A program made the position numbers and the translations under genes. Below the pieces are notes generated by a model. It was given only the letters and a program-made list of their open reading frames with translations. It was not told the origin of the DNA and searched no databases. Below, piece after piece: positions 9,888-17,761 of a stretch of 60,742 bases of DNA. The number at the start of each line of letters is the position of its first letter. The stretch's first letter is position 1. This DNA comes from Pseudonocardiales bacterium (GTDB taxonomy: Bacteria; Actinomycetota; Actinomycetes; Mycobacteriales; Pseudonocardiaceae). The stretch is taken from the NCBI GenBank assembly GCA_019244165.1, contig JAFATA010000054.1, positions 1-60,742 of the forward strand, in the 5' to 3' direction.

Positions 9888-10205
9888 CTAGCAGTGTAAC
9901 CAGGCCGCCAGCCTGGCCCAGATGCTCAAGTCCGCTCGGCGGCGCCGTCGCTGCGCGTCGGTCCTCGCGCGATCGATCGCGAAGCAGTCCTGGCAAGGCC
10001 GGCCCGGTGGGCAGGCCAGCGCCGCGGCGAGGACCCGGTGCCCACACCACGCCACGTACCGGCCGGCGTTCTCCCTGGTCATCGTGTGCTCGCTGACGAT
10101 GTGCTCACGGCCGTCCCGGGCACACGTGACCGGACGTGGGGCGGTGCGCTCGGGGTGGCTGTCGATAGCCACTGAGGCGACCCCGGGAGGTCTGCGATGC
10201 TTCAT
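9888..10205 (-). CDS. Small Cys-rich actinobacterial protein divergent from HTH-deformylase
   Basis: Hypothetical protein of about 105 aa. It has a histidine at HTMTREN, the stretch GRYVAWCGHRVLAAAL, and the cluster CPPGRPCQDC, which may bind a metal. Small proteins with a CGxxV segment and a terminal C-P-x-C-x-x-C cluster are frequent neighbours of XRE regulators in Streptomyces and Pseudonocardiales. I start it at ATG 10205, preceded by GAGGGGA, rather than at the longer frame that runs into the shared upstream region. It is transcribed divergently from the HTH-peptide deformylase gene across a ~120-bp regulatory gap. Function unknown. Confidence 0.6.
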   Translation of the reverse strand: MKHRRPPGVASVAIDSHPERTAPRPVTCARDGREHIVSEHTMTRENAGRYVAWCGHRVLAAALACPPGRPCQDCFAIDRARTDAQRRRRRADLSIWARLAAWLHC

Positions 10206-10252
10206 GCGACGGGGTCCCCTCGGCCATTGGACGATCGGGACGAGTGGAACGT

Positions 10253-10262
10253 TTGTCGACAA
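10253..10262. promoter_or_regulatory. Palindrome in divergent intergenic region
   Basis: TTGTCGACAA is a perfect 10-bp palindrome midway between the divergent Cys-rich gene and the HTH-deformylase gene. Its position suits an operator for the HTH protein. A second imperfect dyad (GAGTG/CACTC) follows at about 10274-10289. The role is inferred from placement only. Confidence 0.35.
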
Positions 10263-10328
10263 CGTGCGGGTAGAGTGAGAACCCACTCACGGTGTCTTCA
10301 CGCCCGTGCACGATCCGGGGGAAGGACG

Positions 10329-11837
10329 ATGGTTGACATGCCGGCCGGGCAGAACGTGTTCGTCGCCGAGTTCCGCCGCTGGCGCGATCTCAGCGGGCTG
10401 TCCCGCTCGGCGTTGGCCACGGCAATGGGCTACGGCCGCTCCTACGTGTCCAAGGTGGAAAGCGGCAATGAGCATGCTTCACGTGAGTTCGCCAAGACAG
10501 CTGACGCTGTGCTCAATACCGGTGGCGCGCTGTGGCGTGCGTGGCGGGAACAGGAAACCCGGCGGGCGGAAACCGGCGTCAAGCCCGAGCCGGTTACTGC
10601 CGCTGTGGACACCAAGCCGACCGGCGGGCTGCTGCTCGAACATGACCACGCTGAGCTTTACTACGACGGCGGCACCTACCGGCTCACCCATCGCCGCCGG
10701 CTCATCAACCACAGCGGCCAACCGATCACACGTTTCCCGACCTGGATCTCCGTGAACCGCTATCCTGGGGATCCTGAGCGTTCCCATGAACTGTACCGGA
10801 ACAACCCGCTGACCTGGGAGGAACTCAACTTCCACGCCTGGTGGGGCGAGGACCGCGCCGAACCGATGCACTGGAGCGTCCAGGAGGACCAGGGCGCCTT
10901 CAAAGAGGTCTGGATGCGCTTCGCCAACGACAGCTGCCAGTTCCCCCTCTACCCCGGCGAGAGCACCTGGATCGAGTTCACCTTCACCGTCGGTGACGAC
11001 AAGTGGGGGAGCGGGTACTGCCGCGCTGTCCGTCATCCCACCAAGCGCCTGTCCGCGCGGCTGGACTTCCCCACCGACTTCGACCCCACCGTGTGGGGAC
11101 TGCACACCTCGATGGCAACCGAGTCGATGCCGTTGCAGACCCCAATCCACATCCAGCAGGCTGGTGACCGCAGGATCTACTCGTGGTCCACGGAAAACCC
11201 GCCGCCGCAGGCCCGCTACCGGTTCAAATGGCATTTCCGCAACGAGCCCCGCGAGGCGCCATCCAAGCCCAGTGCCATGATGAAAGCGCTCGGCATCGTC
11301 CAGGACAGCGACCCCGTGCTGCGGCGCCCGGCTCGCCCGTTCATCCTGCCATCGGAGGCGGAAGACGCTCGCCGGGTCGTCTCCGAGCTGCAGTCAGCAA
11401 CTTACCGCGTCGCCATGGCGCACATATTCGGCAAGGGAATGGGCATCGCCGCACCTCAGATCGGCATCGAGCGGGCCGCGGCCATCGTCCGGCCTCCCGG
11501 CAGTGACAACGTGATCACCCTACTCAATCCCCGGGTGATCGACAGCAGCGACGACCGCGACGAGCAGTACGAAGGCTGCCTGAGCTTCTTCGATGTCCGC
11601 TGCCTGGTTTCCCGCCCACTGGTCATCCGCGTCGAGCACCAGGACATTACCGGAGATCGGCGGATCACCATCTTTGAGCGCGGGACGGCCCGCCTCGTCG
11701 CCCATGAAGTCGATCATCTGCATGGCATCCTGTGCCGCGATCACCTGCGGGACGGTGTTCATCCCGTCCCGGTTGAGCAATACCGGGGCACCGGCACAAG
11801 TTGGCACTATCCAGCAACGAGGGCCAGTGGAGGCTGA
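10329..11837 (+). CDS. XRE helix-turn-helix / beta-domain / peptide deformylase fusion
   Basis: Three-part protein of 502 aa. Residues ~5-75 are an XRE helix-turn-helix (RSALATAMGYGRSYVSKVESG). Residues ~95-310 form a Trp/Tyr-rich region, probably beta, of the kind found in some actinobacterial regulators. Residues ~330-490 are a complete peptide deformylase: motif 1 GMGIAAPQ near 370, motif 2 EGCLSF near 415, motif 3 HEVDH near 460, giving the Cys/His/His metal site and catalytic Glu. Deformylase normally removes the formyl group from new proteins and stands alone at ~180 aa. The start follows a GGGGAAGGA site; the longer upstream frame lacks one. The fusion suggests a regulator that processes or senses formyl-peptides. 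A hairpin terminator follows. Confidence 0.9.
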   Translation: MVDMPAGQNVFVAEFRRWRDLSGLSRSALATAMGYGRSYVSKVESGNEHASREFAKTADAVLNTGGALWRAWREQETRRAETGVKPEPVTAAVDTKPTGGLLLEHDHAELYYDGGTYRLTHRRRLINHSGQPITRFPTWISVNRYPGDPERSHELYRNNPLTWEELNFHAWWGEDRAEPMHWSVQEDQGAFKEVWMRFANDSCQFPLYPGESTWIEFTFTVGDDKWGSGYCRAVRHPTKRLSARLDFPTDFDPTVWGLHTSMATESMPLQTPIHIQQAGDRRIYSWSTENPPPQARYRFKWHFRNEPREAPSKPSAMMKALGIVQDSDPVLRRPARPFILPSEAEDARRVVSELQSATYRVAMAHIFGKGMGIAAPQIGIERAAAIVRPPGSDNVITLLNPRVIDSSDDRDEQYEGCLSFFDVRCLVSRPLVIRVEHQDITGDRRITIFERGTARLVAHEVDHLHGILCRDHLRDGVHPVPVEQYRGTGTSWHYPATRASGG

Positions 11838-11860
11838 CTGCGGAACACCGTCGCCTTGCC

Positions 11861-11896
11861 CCGGCCCCGGCGCAGCTGTGAGGCCGCCGGGGCCGG
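11861..11896 (+). terminator. Hairpin terminator after HTH-deformylase gene
   Basis: Perfect 12-bp arms (CCGGCCCCGGCG and CGCCGGGGCCGG) with a 12-base loop, 23 bases after the stop of the fusion gene and just before the convergent stress-protein gene. A G/C-only stem without U-tract. Confidence 0.6.
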
Positions 11897-11911
11897 AGCG
11901 GAATGTCGGTG

Positions 11912-12442
11912 TTAGTGTGCACCGGCACCCGTGGCAGTGACCAGATCCTCGTGGTGCTCGACCTCCACGGCAGTAGTGTCCTGCTGGAGCATCTCGGCGT
12001 CGGATGCTTGCGGTTGGTGTCGTAGCACGAGGTAATTGCCCGCTTCGAGGTGGCGACTGTATTTGGGCACGTGCTTTTTGGCGATGAAGTGACCCAGCAC
12101 CGCGCCCAGCCCGCCGCCGGCTGCGGCGCCTTCGGCTGCGGAGAACGCCCCCGCAGCCAGCGGACCCAGCACGACCAACGCGCCCACGCCGGGCACAAAC
12201 AACAGCGCGGTTCCGGTCAGCACACCGAACAGGCCGCCTACCCACGCGCCGGCCTTCGCCCCCGTCTTCGCCACCTCACCGGTGGTGATGAAACCGTGAA
12301 CTTGGGTCTCGCTGTGCAGGTCTTGCCCGATGATGGACACCTGGCTGGCCGGCACGCCCTGTTCCAGCAGGGTACGCACCGCTTCTTCGGCGTCCTTTAA
12401 GGAGTCGTACACGCCCACTACCGCACTTGTCGCCTCACTCAT
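11912..12442 (-). CDS. General-stress protein 17M-like (glycine-zipper domain)
   Basis: Protein of 176 aa. The N-terminal half (AVVGVYDSLKDAEEAVRTLL and QVSIIGQDL) matches the ferredoxin-like domain of the general stress protein 17M/DUF1269-like group, used to sense or bind at the membrane. The middle (about residues 65-120) is a glycine/alanine-rich hydrophobic hairpin (GVGALVVLGPLAAGAFSAA) able to span or line a membrane. The C-terminus ends with an acidic, His-containing tail. The start at 12442 follows AAGGGA. It is the second gene of a two-gene operon behind a sigma-B-like promoter, which supports a stress role. Molecular function unknown. Confidence 0.8.
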   Translation of the reverse strand: MSEATSAVVGVYDSLKDAEEAVRTLLEQGVPASQVSIIGQDLHSETQVHGFITTGEVAKTGAKAGAWVGGLFGVLTGTALLFVPGVGALVVLGPLAAGAFSAAEGAAAGGGLGAVLGHFIAKKHVPKYSRHLEAGNYLVLRHQPQASDAEMLQQDTTAVEVEHHEDLVTATGAGAH

Positions 12443-12492
12443 GCTGGAAACATCCCTTCTCGTCGTGGTTCGTGGATTTAATGATTTGATGG

Positions 12493-12843
12493 TCATCCCT
12501 CGGCCCTACGGAACTGACGTGGCAGCAGCAACAGCGCACACAACGAGAGTGCTAATGCTGCCACCGGCACCGGTCGTCGCCGCACCGCCTGAGTCAGGTG
12601 GTTGAGACGCCCAGCCGCAGCTTCAGGGACCTGTTCGCGTGCCTGGCTTGCCAGGCTGGTCGCCTGCTGCGTCACTTCCTCCGCCTTGGCACGCGCAACT
12701 CCCTTCCCTTTGTTCAGATGCCGCTTGATCTGTCCGAGCTTGGCTCGCGCCGTGTCTTTCATGGTGTGCGCCGTGTCGGCGAGCTGCTCACGAGCGTGGG
12801 GGAGACCTTCACGAATCCCCAGCGAAGCGGACGAAGTAGACAT
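12493..12843 (-). CDS. Small membrane-anchored helical protein, stress operon
   Basis: Protein of 116 aa with a long charged/alanine-rich helical N-terminal part (many A-x-x-x repeats, residues 10-85) and one C-terminal transmembrane helix (VPVAALALSLCALLLLP) followed by basic residues. The architecture resembles DUF3618-type proteins of actinobacteria. It is the first gene of the operon with the 17M-like stress protein, which begins about 50 bp downstream, and is read from the sigma-B-like promoter ~100 bp upstream. No enzymatic motif; a membrane-tethered stress or envelope role is likely. Confidence 0.7.
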   Translation of the reverse strand: MSTSSASLGIREGLPHAREQLADTAHTMKDTARAKLGQIKRHLNKGKGVARAKAEEVTQQATSLASQAREQVPEAAAGRLNHLTQAVRRRPVPVAALALSLCALLLLPRQFRRAEG

Positions 12844-12940
12844 GTAGTGTACCCTTTCCTTGATCGTCTGGTGGGACGCCGGAGCCGCCCTTGCAGCCCC
12901 ATGCCCACTCCAGCAACGCTAACGATGTGGTAGCAGGTAG

Positions 12941-12966
12941 TTACCCCACCTTCACCGTCCGTAAAC
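12941..12966 (-). promoter_or_regulatory. Sigma-B/SigH-like promoter of stress operon
   Basis: On the minus strand GTTTAC (12966-12961) is followed after exactly 14 bases by GGGTAA (12946-12941). This is close to the actinobacterial and Bacillus general-stress promoter consensus GTTTAA-N14-GGGTAT. It lies about 100 bases upstream of the small membrane protein and the 17M-like stress protein. Match and spacing are seen in the sequence; use by a stress sigma factor is inferred. Confidence 0.6.
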
Positions 12967-13027
12967 CACCGGATCCAAGGACTTTTTCTGTCCTGGTTGA
13001 GCTCAAGATCGCGATGAGTACTCAGGG

Positions 13028-13615
13028 CTAGACGTAGACCGGCTGCTGGAGGCGCGCGACGCGGGTGCGCCGACGGCAGAGGACCACCTCGCGGAACTGA
13101 TGCAGCACCGCAGCCGTCGGGGCGTGCAACCACCCCCCACGCAGCGGCAGGCGAATCACGGTGCCCCCGGAGTGCGAACTTGCCACGAACACCGGCTCGA
13201 CGTCGAGGTCGGTGAACGGGACGGCGATGACGTCGGCAGTTCGAGCCGCCGGGGAGGGCCGCGCGTGCTCGCCGGCCCAGAGCACCACGGGCGTGATCAC
13301 GAGCCTGGTGTGGGTGAGATAGTCGTCGAGCAGTCCCAGCACGGCGTGCGGTGGCAGGCGCATCCCGAGTTCCTCAGCCAGCTGACGACGGGCCGCGTCA
13401 GATGCTGACTCCCAGCGACCAGTCCGCCCGCCTGGCAGCACGAGCTGCCCCGAGTGCGGACCTAACGCCTCGGCGCGCCGAGTGAGCAGCACTGCGGGGC
13501 CCGCGGCACCGGTGACGACCGTGACAGCCACCGCGGCTCGCGTGGTCCCCCACCGCCTGATGCCACGCCGACGCAAGCGCCTCAGCGCACCGCGGATCTC
13601 CTCAGGCGAACTCAT
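13028..13615 (-). CDS. Nudix hydrolase, CoA-pyrophosphatase-like
   Basis: Nudix-fold pyrophosphohydrolase of 195 aa. The Nudix box begins GGRTGRWESASDAARRQLAE and continues with ELG; the usual R-E pair is R-Q, while the metal-binding E-E is kept. The preceding GPHSGQLVLPGG resembles the H-x-GQ-x-x-x-PGG element of the NudL/CoA pyrophosphatase (UPF0035) branch. ATG 13615 with GGGAGG just upstream is chosen; the longer frame would add ~70 residues of low-complexity sequence. It probably clears CoA or another nucleoside-diphosphate derivative. The Glu-to-Gln change in the box may lower activity. Confidence 0.8.
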   Translation of the reverse strand: MSSPEEIRGALRRLRRRGIRRWGTTRAAVAVTVVTGAAGPAVLLTRRAEALGPHSGQLVLPGGRTGRWESASDAARRQLAEELGMRLPPHAVLGLLDDYLTHTRLVITPVVLWAGEHARPSPAARTADVIAVPFTDLDVEPVFVASSHSGGTVIRLPLRGGWLHAPTAAVLHQFREVVLCRRRTRVARLQQPVYV

Positions 13616-13912
13616 AGAACCTCCCAGGCCCAGTATGGACGAGCGGATCGGTGAGACCGGCAACGCCCGCCCCTGCCCCGGAACCGACCACTGAGCGGGA
13701 TGAGTCCGGCGAGCCACAGTCCCTTCAGGAGAGGCAAAGCGGAAGGCAGACGCACTCGTGACATCCGGTTCACCTCCACCCCGCAAACAACGGCTTCTGG
13801 ATATCGACACCACCACGGCGCACACGGCGGCCCGACACGTTTGGCGTCCCTGCCGAACTGGACGCGTTCGGCGGCGTCGGGCGAAAGCCCTGAGGTGACA
13901 GTGCAGGTCGAT

Positions 13913-14281
13913 TTAGCGTTGCTGGTGGTCGCGGTCGGCGAGTAGGCCCAGCAGCAGTTCGTCGCGAATCTGGTGCCAGACGATGCAGGGAAAGCGGCGG
14001 CGCTTGGTGAAGCGGCGGCAGGTGCGGCATCGACCTGCTGACGTGGGCTGGTGGTCGGTCAGGATCCGCCGCAACGCAGCGATAGCCCCGGCGTGGTAGC
14101 CGGTTCGTTCCAGTTCGGTGAGGGTATCCCACACTGAACGGACCACCCTACGTTCGTGGGGTCGGTCGGCCAGCCAGCTCAGGGTCCGGGCTGAGAGGTG
14201 CGGCGTGGCGTCCACTCCCGGCATCGGTGAGGTTGAGTCTGTTGGGTCCTTGCCGCGCCCGGTTGTTGGTGTTGGGGGCAT
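13913..14281 (-). CDS. Hypothetical Cys/Arg-rich protein, last gene of XRE operon
   Basis: Protein of 122 aa, not recognised. N-terminal half helical (RTLSWLADRPHERRVVRSVW); C-terminal half carries CRTCRRFTKRRRFPC followed by His, a possible small metal site. Its ATG overlaps the stop of the preceding gene (TGATG), strong support for coupling and for both genes being real. It ends the five-gene operon that starts near 16.4 kb. Confidence 0.6.
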   Translation of the reverse strand: MPPTPTTGRGKDPTDSTSPMPGVDATPHLSARTLSWLADRPHERRVVRSVWDTLTELERTGYHAGAIAALRRILTDHQPTSAGRCRTCRRFTKRRRFPCIVWHQIRDELLLGLLADRDHQQR

Positions 14282-14631
14282 CAGCCACCAACCGGTGTCG
14301 TGAGCACACGCACCAGGTGGGGCCGGATGCGGACCGGGTCGTTTTCCTGGTCAAACCGCACGATCAGGCGGGTAAGGCCGCGTCCGAGAACCTGGCCTTG
14401 CTGGTGTAGCCGGGAGGGCAGGACCCCGTGAGCTTTGTCCACCGCGATTTGTTGGATCCGGCATTGCTGGGGGATCGGGGCGCCGTAGGCGTCGCGCCAC
14501 GGGTCGTATGGGGCGTGCTGCAGGTGCCGGAGAGGCGGGTGCTTGCGGGCGGGCGCCGTGATCTCGTTCACGGGCGTGACGGTAGGCTCGGTCAGAGACC
14601 AGTTCCAAGGACGTTGCGTGATGTTGCTCAA
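14281..14631 (-). CDS. Small protein of XRE-linked family, paralogue near 38 kb
   Basis: Protein of 116 aa. The C-terminal 60 residues (CRIQQIAVDKAHG, then LIVRFDQEN, then IRPHLVRVL) are clearly related to a reading frame at 37943-38266 on the same strand, which also lies beside an XRE-type regulator. The first 50 residues are Pro-rich and less conserved. It probably starts with TTG, overlapping the XRE stop by 4 bases; a GTG about 20 codons downstream is the alternative. Function unknown; conserved regulator neighbourhood suggests a partner of the HTH protein. Confidence 0.6.
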   Translation of the reverse strand: MSNITQRPWNWSLTEPTVTPVNEITAPARKHPPLRHLQHAPYDPWRDAYGAPIPQQCRIQQIAVDKAHGVLPSRLHQQGQVLGRGLTRLIVRFDQENDPVRIRPHLVRVLTTPVGG

Positions 14632-15488
14632 CTTAGGTCGGGTGGCTCTGATGAGAGATCGGCAAGCGCCTTGTTGATCAGGTCTTTTGCTGCTTGGCCG
14701 TACACCGCTGATTGTTGATGTCTGGCGAATTTCTTCTCAAATACTACTATTTCGCTGCGCTGGTTGATGGTCAACTCGGCCGAAGGTGTCTCAACGTGTA
14801 CGGTGTGCTGGTCGAAGATCCAGAATCCGGCCGAAGGCCAGGTGTGGCGCAGGCCCATTGATGGAATGATCCCGAGGCTAAGCCGGTGCAGTGACATGGC
14901 CGTCAGCAGTCGATCCAGTTGGCCCGCCATCACGCCAGCCGTTTCACCGACGCGAGTACGCAGGGCTTGTTCCTCCAAAACCACAAGGAAGCGTCGATCT
15001 CCGGTGTGGAGGACCCGTTGACGCTCCATGCGCGCAGCGAGGGCCTCCTCCAAGTCGTTGGGGATCTGATTGAACTCGATAGCGTGAGCGATGATGGTCG
15101 ACGCATACTCCGGCGTCTGGAACAATCCCGGCACCAGACCAGGCTCGTAGACCCGGAACAGCCTGGTCCGCTCATAGAGCGGAATTAGTACCTTCTGGCC
15201 GTGCTTCATGCCGGAGCACAAGGCGCGCCGCCATTCGAGATACATGGACTCGATAGCGCGTACCGTCGCAATAAGGTCAGGGACCTGATCCTCTGAGTCA
15301 CAGGCATGGCACCATGCCCGTAGGTCGTCCTCCGACGGGTTCTGTGTGCCGTGTTCCACCTTGCTGACCTTGGTGAAGTGCCAGCCGCAACGGTGAGCAA
15401 GAGCCCGCCCCGTGAGATTGGCGTCCTGGCGAATCTCTCGGAGGCGGGCTCCCAGTGCTTCCCGTGCTCGTTTGGTGGCGGTGGACAC
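14628..15488 (-). CDS. XRE regulator with DUF5753 domain
   Basis: DNA-binding regulator of 286 aa. Residues ~10-65 form the helix-turn-helix (LREIRQDANLTGRALAHRCG, HFTKVSKVEHGTQNPSEDD). Residues ~100-280 are DUF5753, recognised by the FRVYEPGLVPGLFQTPEYA segment and the C-terminal TYxQAAK-like region. GTG start, 2 bases after the DUF6879 stop. Such proteins are numerous in Streptomyces and Pseudonocardiales and usually sit beside DUF397 or DUF6879 genes; here DUF6879 precedes it and two small proteins follow. This is the intact copy in the window; three related regulators are broken. Confidence 0.92.
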   Translation of the reverse strand: MSTATKRAREALGARLREIRQDANLTGRALAHRCGWHFTKVSKVEHGTQNPSEDDLRAWCHACDSEDQVPDLIATVRAIESMYLEWRRALCSGMKHGQKVLIPLYERTRLFRVYEPGLVPGLFQTPEYASTIIAHAIEFNQIPNDLEEALAARMERQRVLHTGDRRFLVVLEEQALRTRVGETAGVMAGQLDRLLTAMSLHRLSLGIIPSMGLRHTWPSAGFWIFDQHTVHVETPSAELTINQRSEIVVFEKKFARHQQSAVYGQAAKDLINKALADLSSEPPDLS

Positions 15489-15490
15489 GG

Positions 15491-16021
15491 TCAGCGGGGT
15501 TGGTACTCGCTGTGCGGGGTTGCGATTGACCAGGCGGCCTCAAACGCCGAGCCGCAGAGCTGGACGATGGCTGGATCAGTCGTTAGTTGGCGTTCGAACA
15601 CGTCGCCGTCACCCGTAAAGACGGTGAAGACGACGGTGGAGTCATCAAAGAGCCAGAAATCATTTCCTGGCAGCGGGATGGCTGATGCTAATCTGCGAGG
15701 CAACCACTTAATCTCTTCTCCGGCTTCGACGTTGCGGCTGGCGCCCTCCCACTCGTAGCGGATGTAGTCGGTCACCGGTTCAGAGATAATCCGCACCCTT
15801 CTGAATACCTTTCCAGCCGAAGTCGCGTCCTGAATCAGCGCCATCCATGGCCGTCGCTCTTCGGCCTCGGCATTGTGATTCCTGTACCCCTTCTCAAGGA
15901 ATCGTGCGAATCGCTCCGCCTCGTCGCTAACGGCGTACACATCTCGCATCTCCAGATGCAGCGCCTCGCGCGTGAACGTGGTGAAGAACGTGTCTCGCTC
16001 TTCACCCGAGATCAGTTTCAT
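15491..16021 (-). CDS. DUF6879 family protein
   Basis: Protein of about 176 aa of the DUF6879 type. The N-terminal helix (FTREALHLEMRDVYAVSDE) leads into EERRPWMALIQDATSAGKVF and RRVRIISEPVTDYIRYEWE, followed by LPGNDFWLFDDSTVVF. These proteins are typically encoded directly before DUF5753 XRE regulators, as here (2-bp gap). I prefer ATG 16021 with GAGGG 8 bases upstream; GTG 16036 is possible. No catalytic residues are known; a partner or antagonist of the adjacent regulator is the usual guess. Confidence 0.85.
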   Translation of the reverse strand: MKLISGEERDTFFTTFTREALHLEMRDVYAVSDEAERFARFLEKGYRNHNAEAEERRPWMALIQDATSAGKVFRRVRIISEPVTDYIRYEWEGASRNVEAGEEIKWLPRRLASAIPLPGNDFWLFDDSTVVFTVFTGDGDVFERQLTTDPAIVQLCGSAFEAAWSIATPHSEYQPR

Positions 16022-16025
16022 GAGT

Positions 16026-16403
16026 TTATCCCTCACTGAGAAGCGCCTCGATGGCTGCCTTGTCGACCTCTACCACGTCCTCATGACCAGGGATGTGCAT
16101 CTCCGTGCGGGCCTGTGGATCGGTCACCCGCTTGCCCTGGATCACTAGGTTCCCGTTCTCCTTGACGTGAACGATCGGAGGACTCCAACTCGTCACGACC
16201 CCGCTGAGTCCATCCTTCGCGAGATGGACCATGAGGCGGGCGTAGATCTCCACGACCGTCTCACCCACCGGCACGTCCAGTTTGGTCAAGACTTCCGGGG
16301 CAGTAACCTTCCAGCCCTGAATGAGGTACGTACCGCGGTCCGTCGCGTATAAGGTCGGAGAGTCCCTATGGTCTGTCTCTTTGCCCAGAAACTGTATCTC
16401 CAT
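16026..16403 (-). CDS. Hypothetical beta-rich protein, first gene of XRE operon
   Basis: Protein of 125 aa. The pattern LYATDRGTYLIQGWKV, then VKENGNLVIQGKRV repeats a Y/L-V-I-Q-G-x-x-V motif, suggesting two similar beta-hairpins or an internal duplication. ATG 16403 follows AAAGGGG. It ends 4 bp before the DUF6879 start and so heads a five-gene operon (this gene, DUF6879, XRE, two small proteins). Function not recognised. Confidence 0.7.
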   Translation of the reverse strand: MEIQFLGKETDHRDSPTLYATDRGTYLIQGWKVTAPEVLTKLDVPVGETVVEIYARLMVHLAKDGLSGVVTSWSPPIVHVKENGNLVIQGKRVTDPQARTEMHIPGHEDVVEVDKAAIEALLSEG

Positions 16404-16503
16404 GATCGTCCCCTTTCGCATCTTTCCTGGTGGCCGGAGCCACTTCAGGTGTCTGTGCGGCTCGCCGCCGCGAGGCTCGCCGGGGACTCCCGGGGGCGGT
16501 TGG

Positions 16504-17157
16504 TTAGCGGGGCAGGCTGGTCCAGAAGAGCAGCTCGTAGGACTGCAGTAGCCTGGCCGCCCGGGCGATGCTGGCCGGCTCGACACCCTGGGCGAGTCCG
16601 GCGTCGATCACCTCCAGACTGACTCGCTCCAGCTCGGTGCTCGGGCCGGCGAAATGCACGAAGAAGGCGCAGTCCTCGCGGGTGAGCTGGTAGGTGCGCA
16701 CCAGGGCCTCGGCCATCCGTGCGCAACAGCTGCCCCAGGCCCCCAGGTTCACTACGAACGCGCCAGCGACCTCGGCCGGCGTGCCGTCCCGGGCCAGTCG
16801 AGCCACGTAGGAGGGGTATACCTGGCACCCTGGTACCGGCTCGTAGCGCTGACGCGCCGGAGGATCCAGCCCCACTGCGGTCGCGAAGGCCTCCAGCGCA
16901 CCTAAGGCGGCTCGTTCCCCGGCGGCCATGCCCGCCAGATAGCCATGGGCGGGGTGGTCGGCGAACCGCTCGGTGAGCACTTCAAAGCTGCGCAGGTCGC
17001 TGGGGATAATGTGGAACTGCTCGCCCGCGAAGGCACGCAAAACCCCCGCGGACAGCCGCCCGGCCGCTAGCTCGACCAGCCACGAGTTGTCCCTGATGCG
17101 CTCCTCGACGTCGGCCAGCTCACGCCGCAGGCCAGCGTACAGCGCCTGCGCATCCAT
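16504..17157 (-). CDS. TenA/heme-oxygenase-fold protein
   Basis: All-helical protein of 217 aa. The pattern of helices, the EQFHIIPSDLRSFEVL segment and a Cys/Met-containing central part fit the TenA/PqqC/heme-oxygenase-like fold (TenA is a thiaminase II). I cannot place all TenA catalytic residues with confidence, so the enzyme function is open. ATG 17157 has GGGGAGG upstream; a longer frame would add 23 residues. It precedes the five-gene XRE operon by ~100 bp on the same strand and may belong to it. Confidence 0.65.
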   Translation of the reverse strand: MDAQALYAGLRRELADVEERIRDNSWLVELAAGRLSAGVLRAFAGEQFHIIPSDLRSFEVLTERFADHPAHGYLAGMAAGERAALGALEAFATAVGLDPPARQRYEPVPGCQVYPSYVARLARDGTPAEVAGAFVVNLGAWGSCCARMAEALVRTYQLTREDCAFFVHFAGPSTELERVSLEVIDAGLAQGVEPASIARAARLLQSYELLFWTSLPR

Positions 17158-17351
17158 CGCGACCTCCCCTTCTCCGTCGTCGACGCTGCCCGCGACAGGG
17201 AACACCTTACGCACGGTGCGCCGCACCCGTCGGAGCCGACAATCTCGCCGCCCCTATTATGGATAGGTCACGACGTACCAGCGAGGCTTTTCCGGCTCGC
17301 CGCGCCGGGAGCCCCGGATTCCAACAACCGACCCTTCTGGAAGGCATCCCC

Positions 17352-17605
17352 ATGCAGTCGGCATAGATCAGTAGCCGTGCGCTTCATTTCTTCGAGCAGC
17401 GGGGGCACATCGTCGTCCCGTCGGCATCGCTGATCGCTGACGATCCGACATTACTGTTGATCAACGTGGGTATGGCGCCGTTCAAGAGCTTCTTCCTGGG
17501 CGAGGTAGCGCCGCCGTTTCCTCGGGTGACCAGCATGCAGAAGTGCGTGCGCACCGTCGACATCGAGGAGGTGGGCAAATGGCCTCGGCAACGGGCATGT
17601 GAGCA
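17352..17605 (+). pseudogene. alaS: Alanyl-tRNA synthetase 5' remnant
   Basis: The frame starting ATG-CAG-TCG at 17352 meets TAG at 17364 and then reads [54 protein letters not shown] and TVDIEEVGK, the class-II N-terminus of AlaRS. After EEVGK the match stops. Only about 75 of ~890 residues remain, with an internal stop, so this is a decayed partial copy; the functional gene must be elsewhere. It may mark a recombination scar or a dead duplicate. Confidence 0.85.
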
Positions 17606-17761
17606 CACTCCTTCCTGTGCGCGATCAGAACAGCACCCACCGGCCGCTCCATGGAAGGGCGTAGGAGTGTCCTCGTGTTGCCTTCTTTCTCCATGATTCG
17701 GTTCAACCGGGTACCGTTCGCTTCATGTGAAGTGACCATCGGACCGGCTGGGGTGACAGTG

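Noticed and set aside
17384-17608. Minus-strand small frame with several Cys
   Set aside because: It is antisense to the recognisable alaS remnant.
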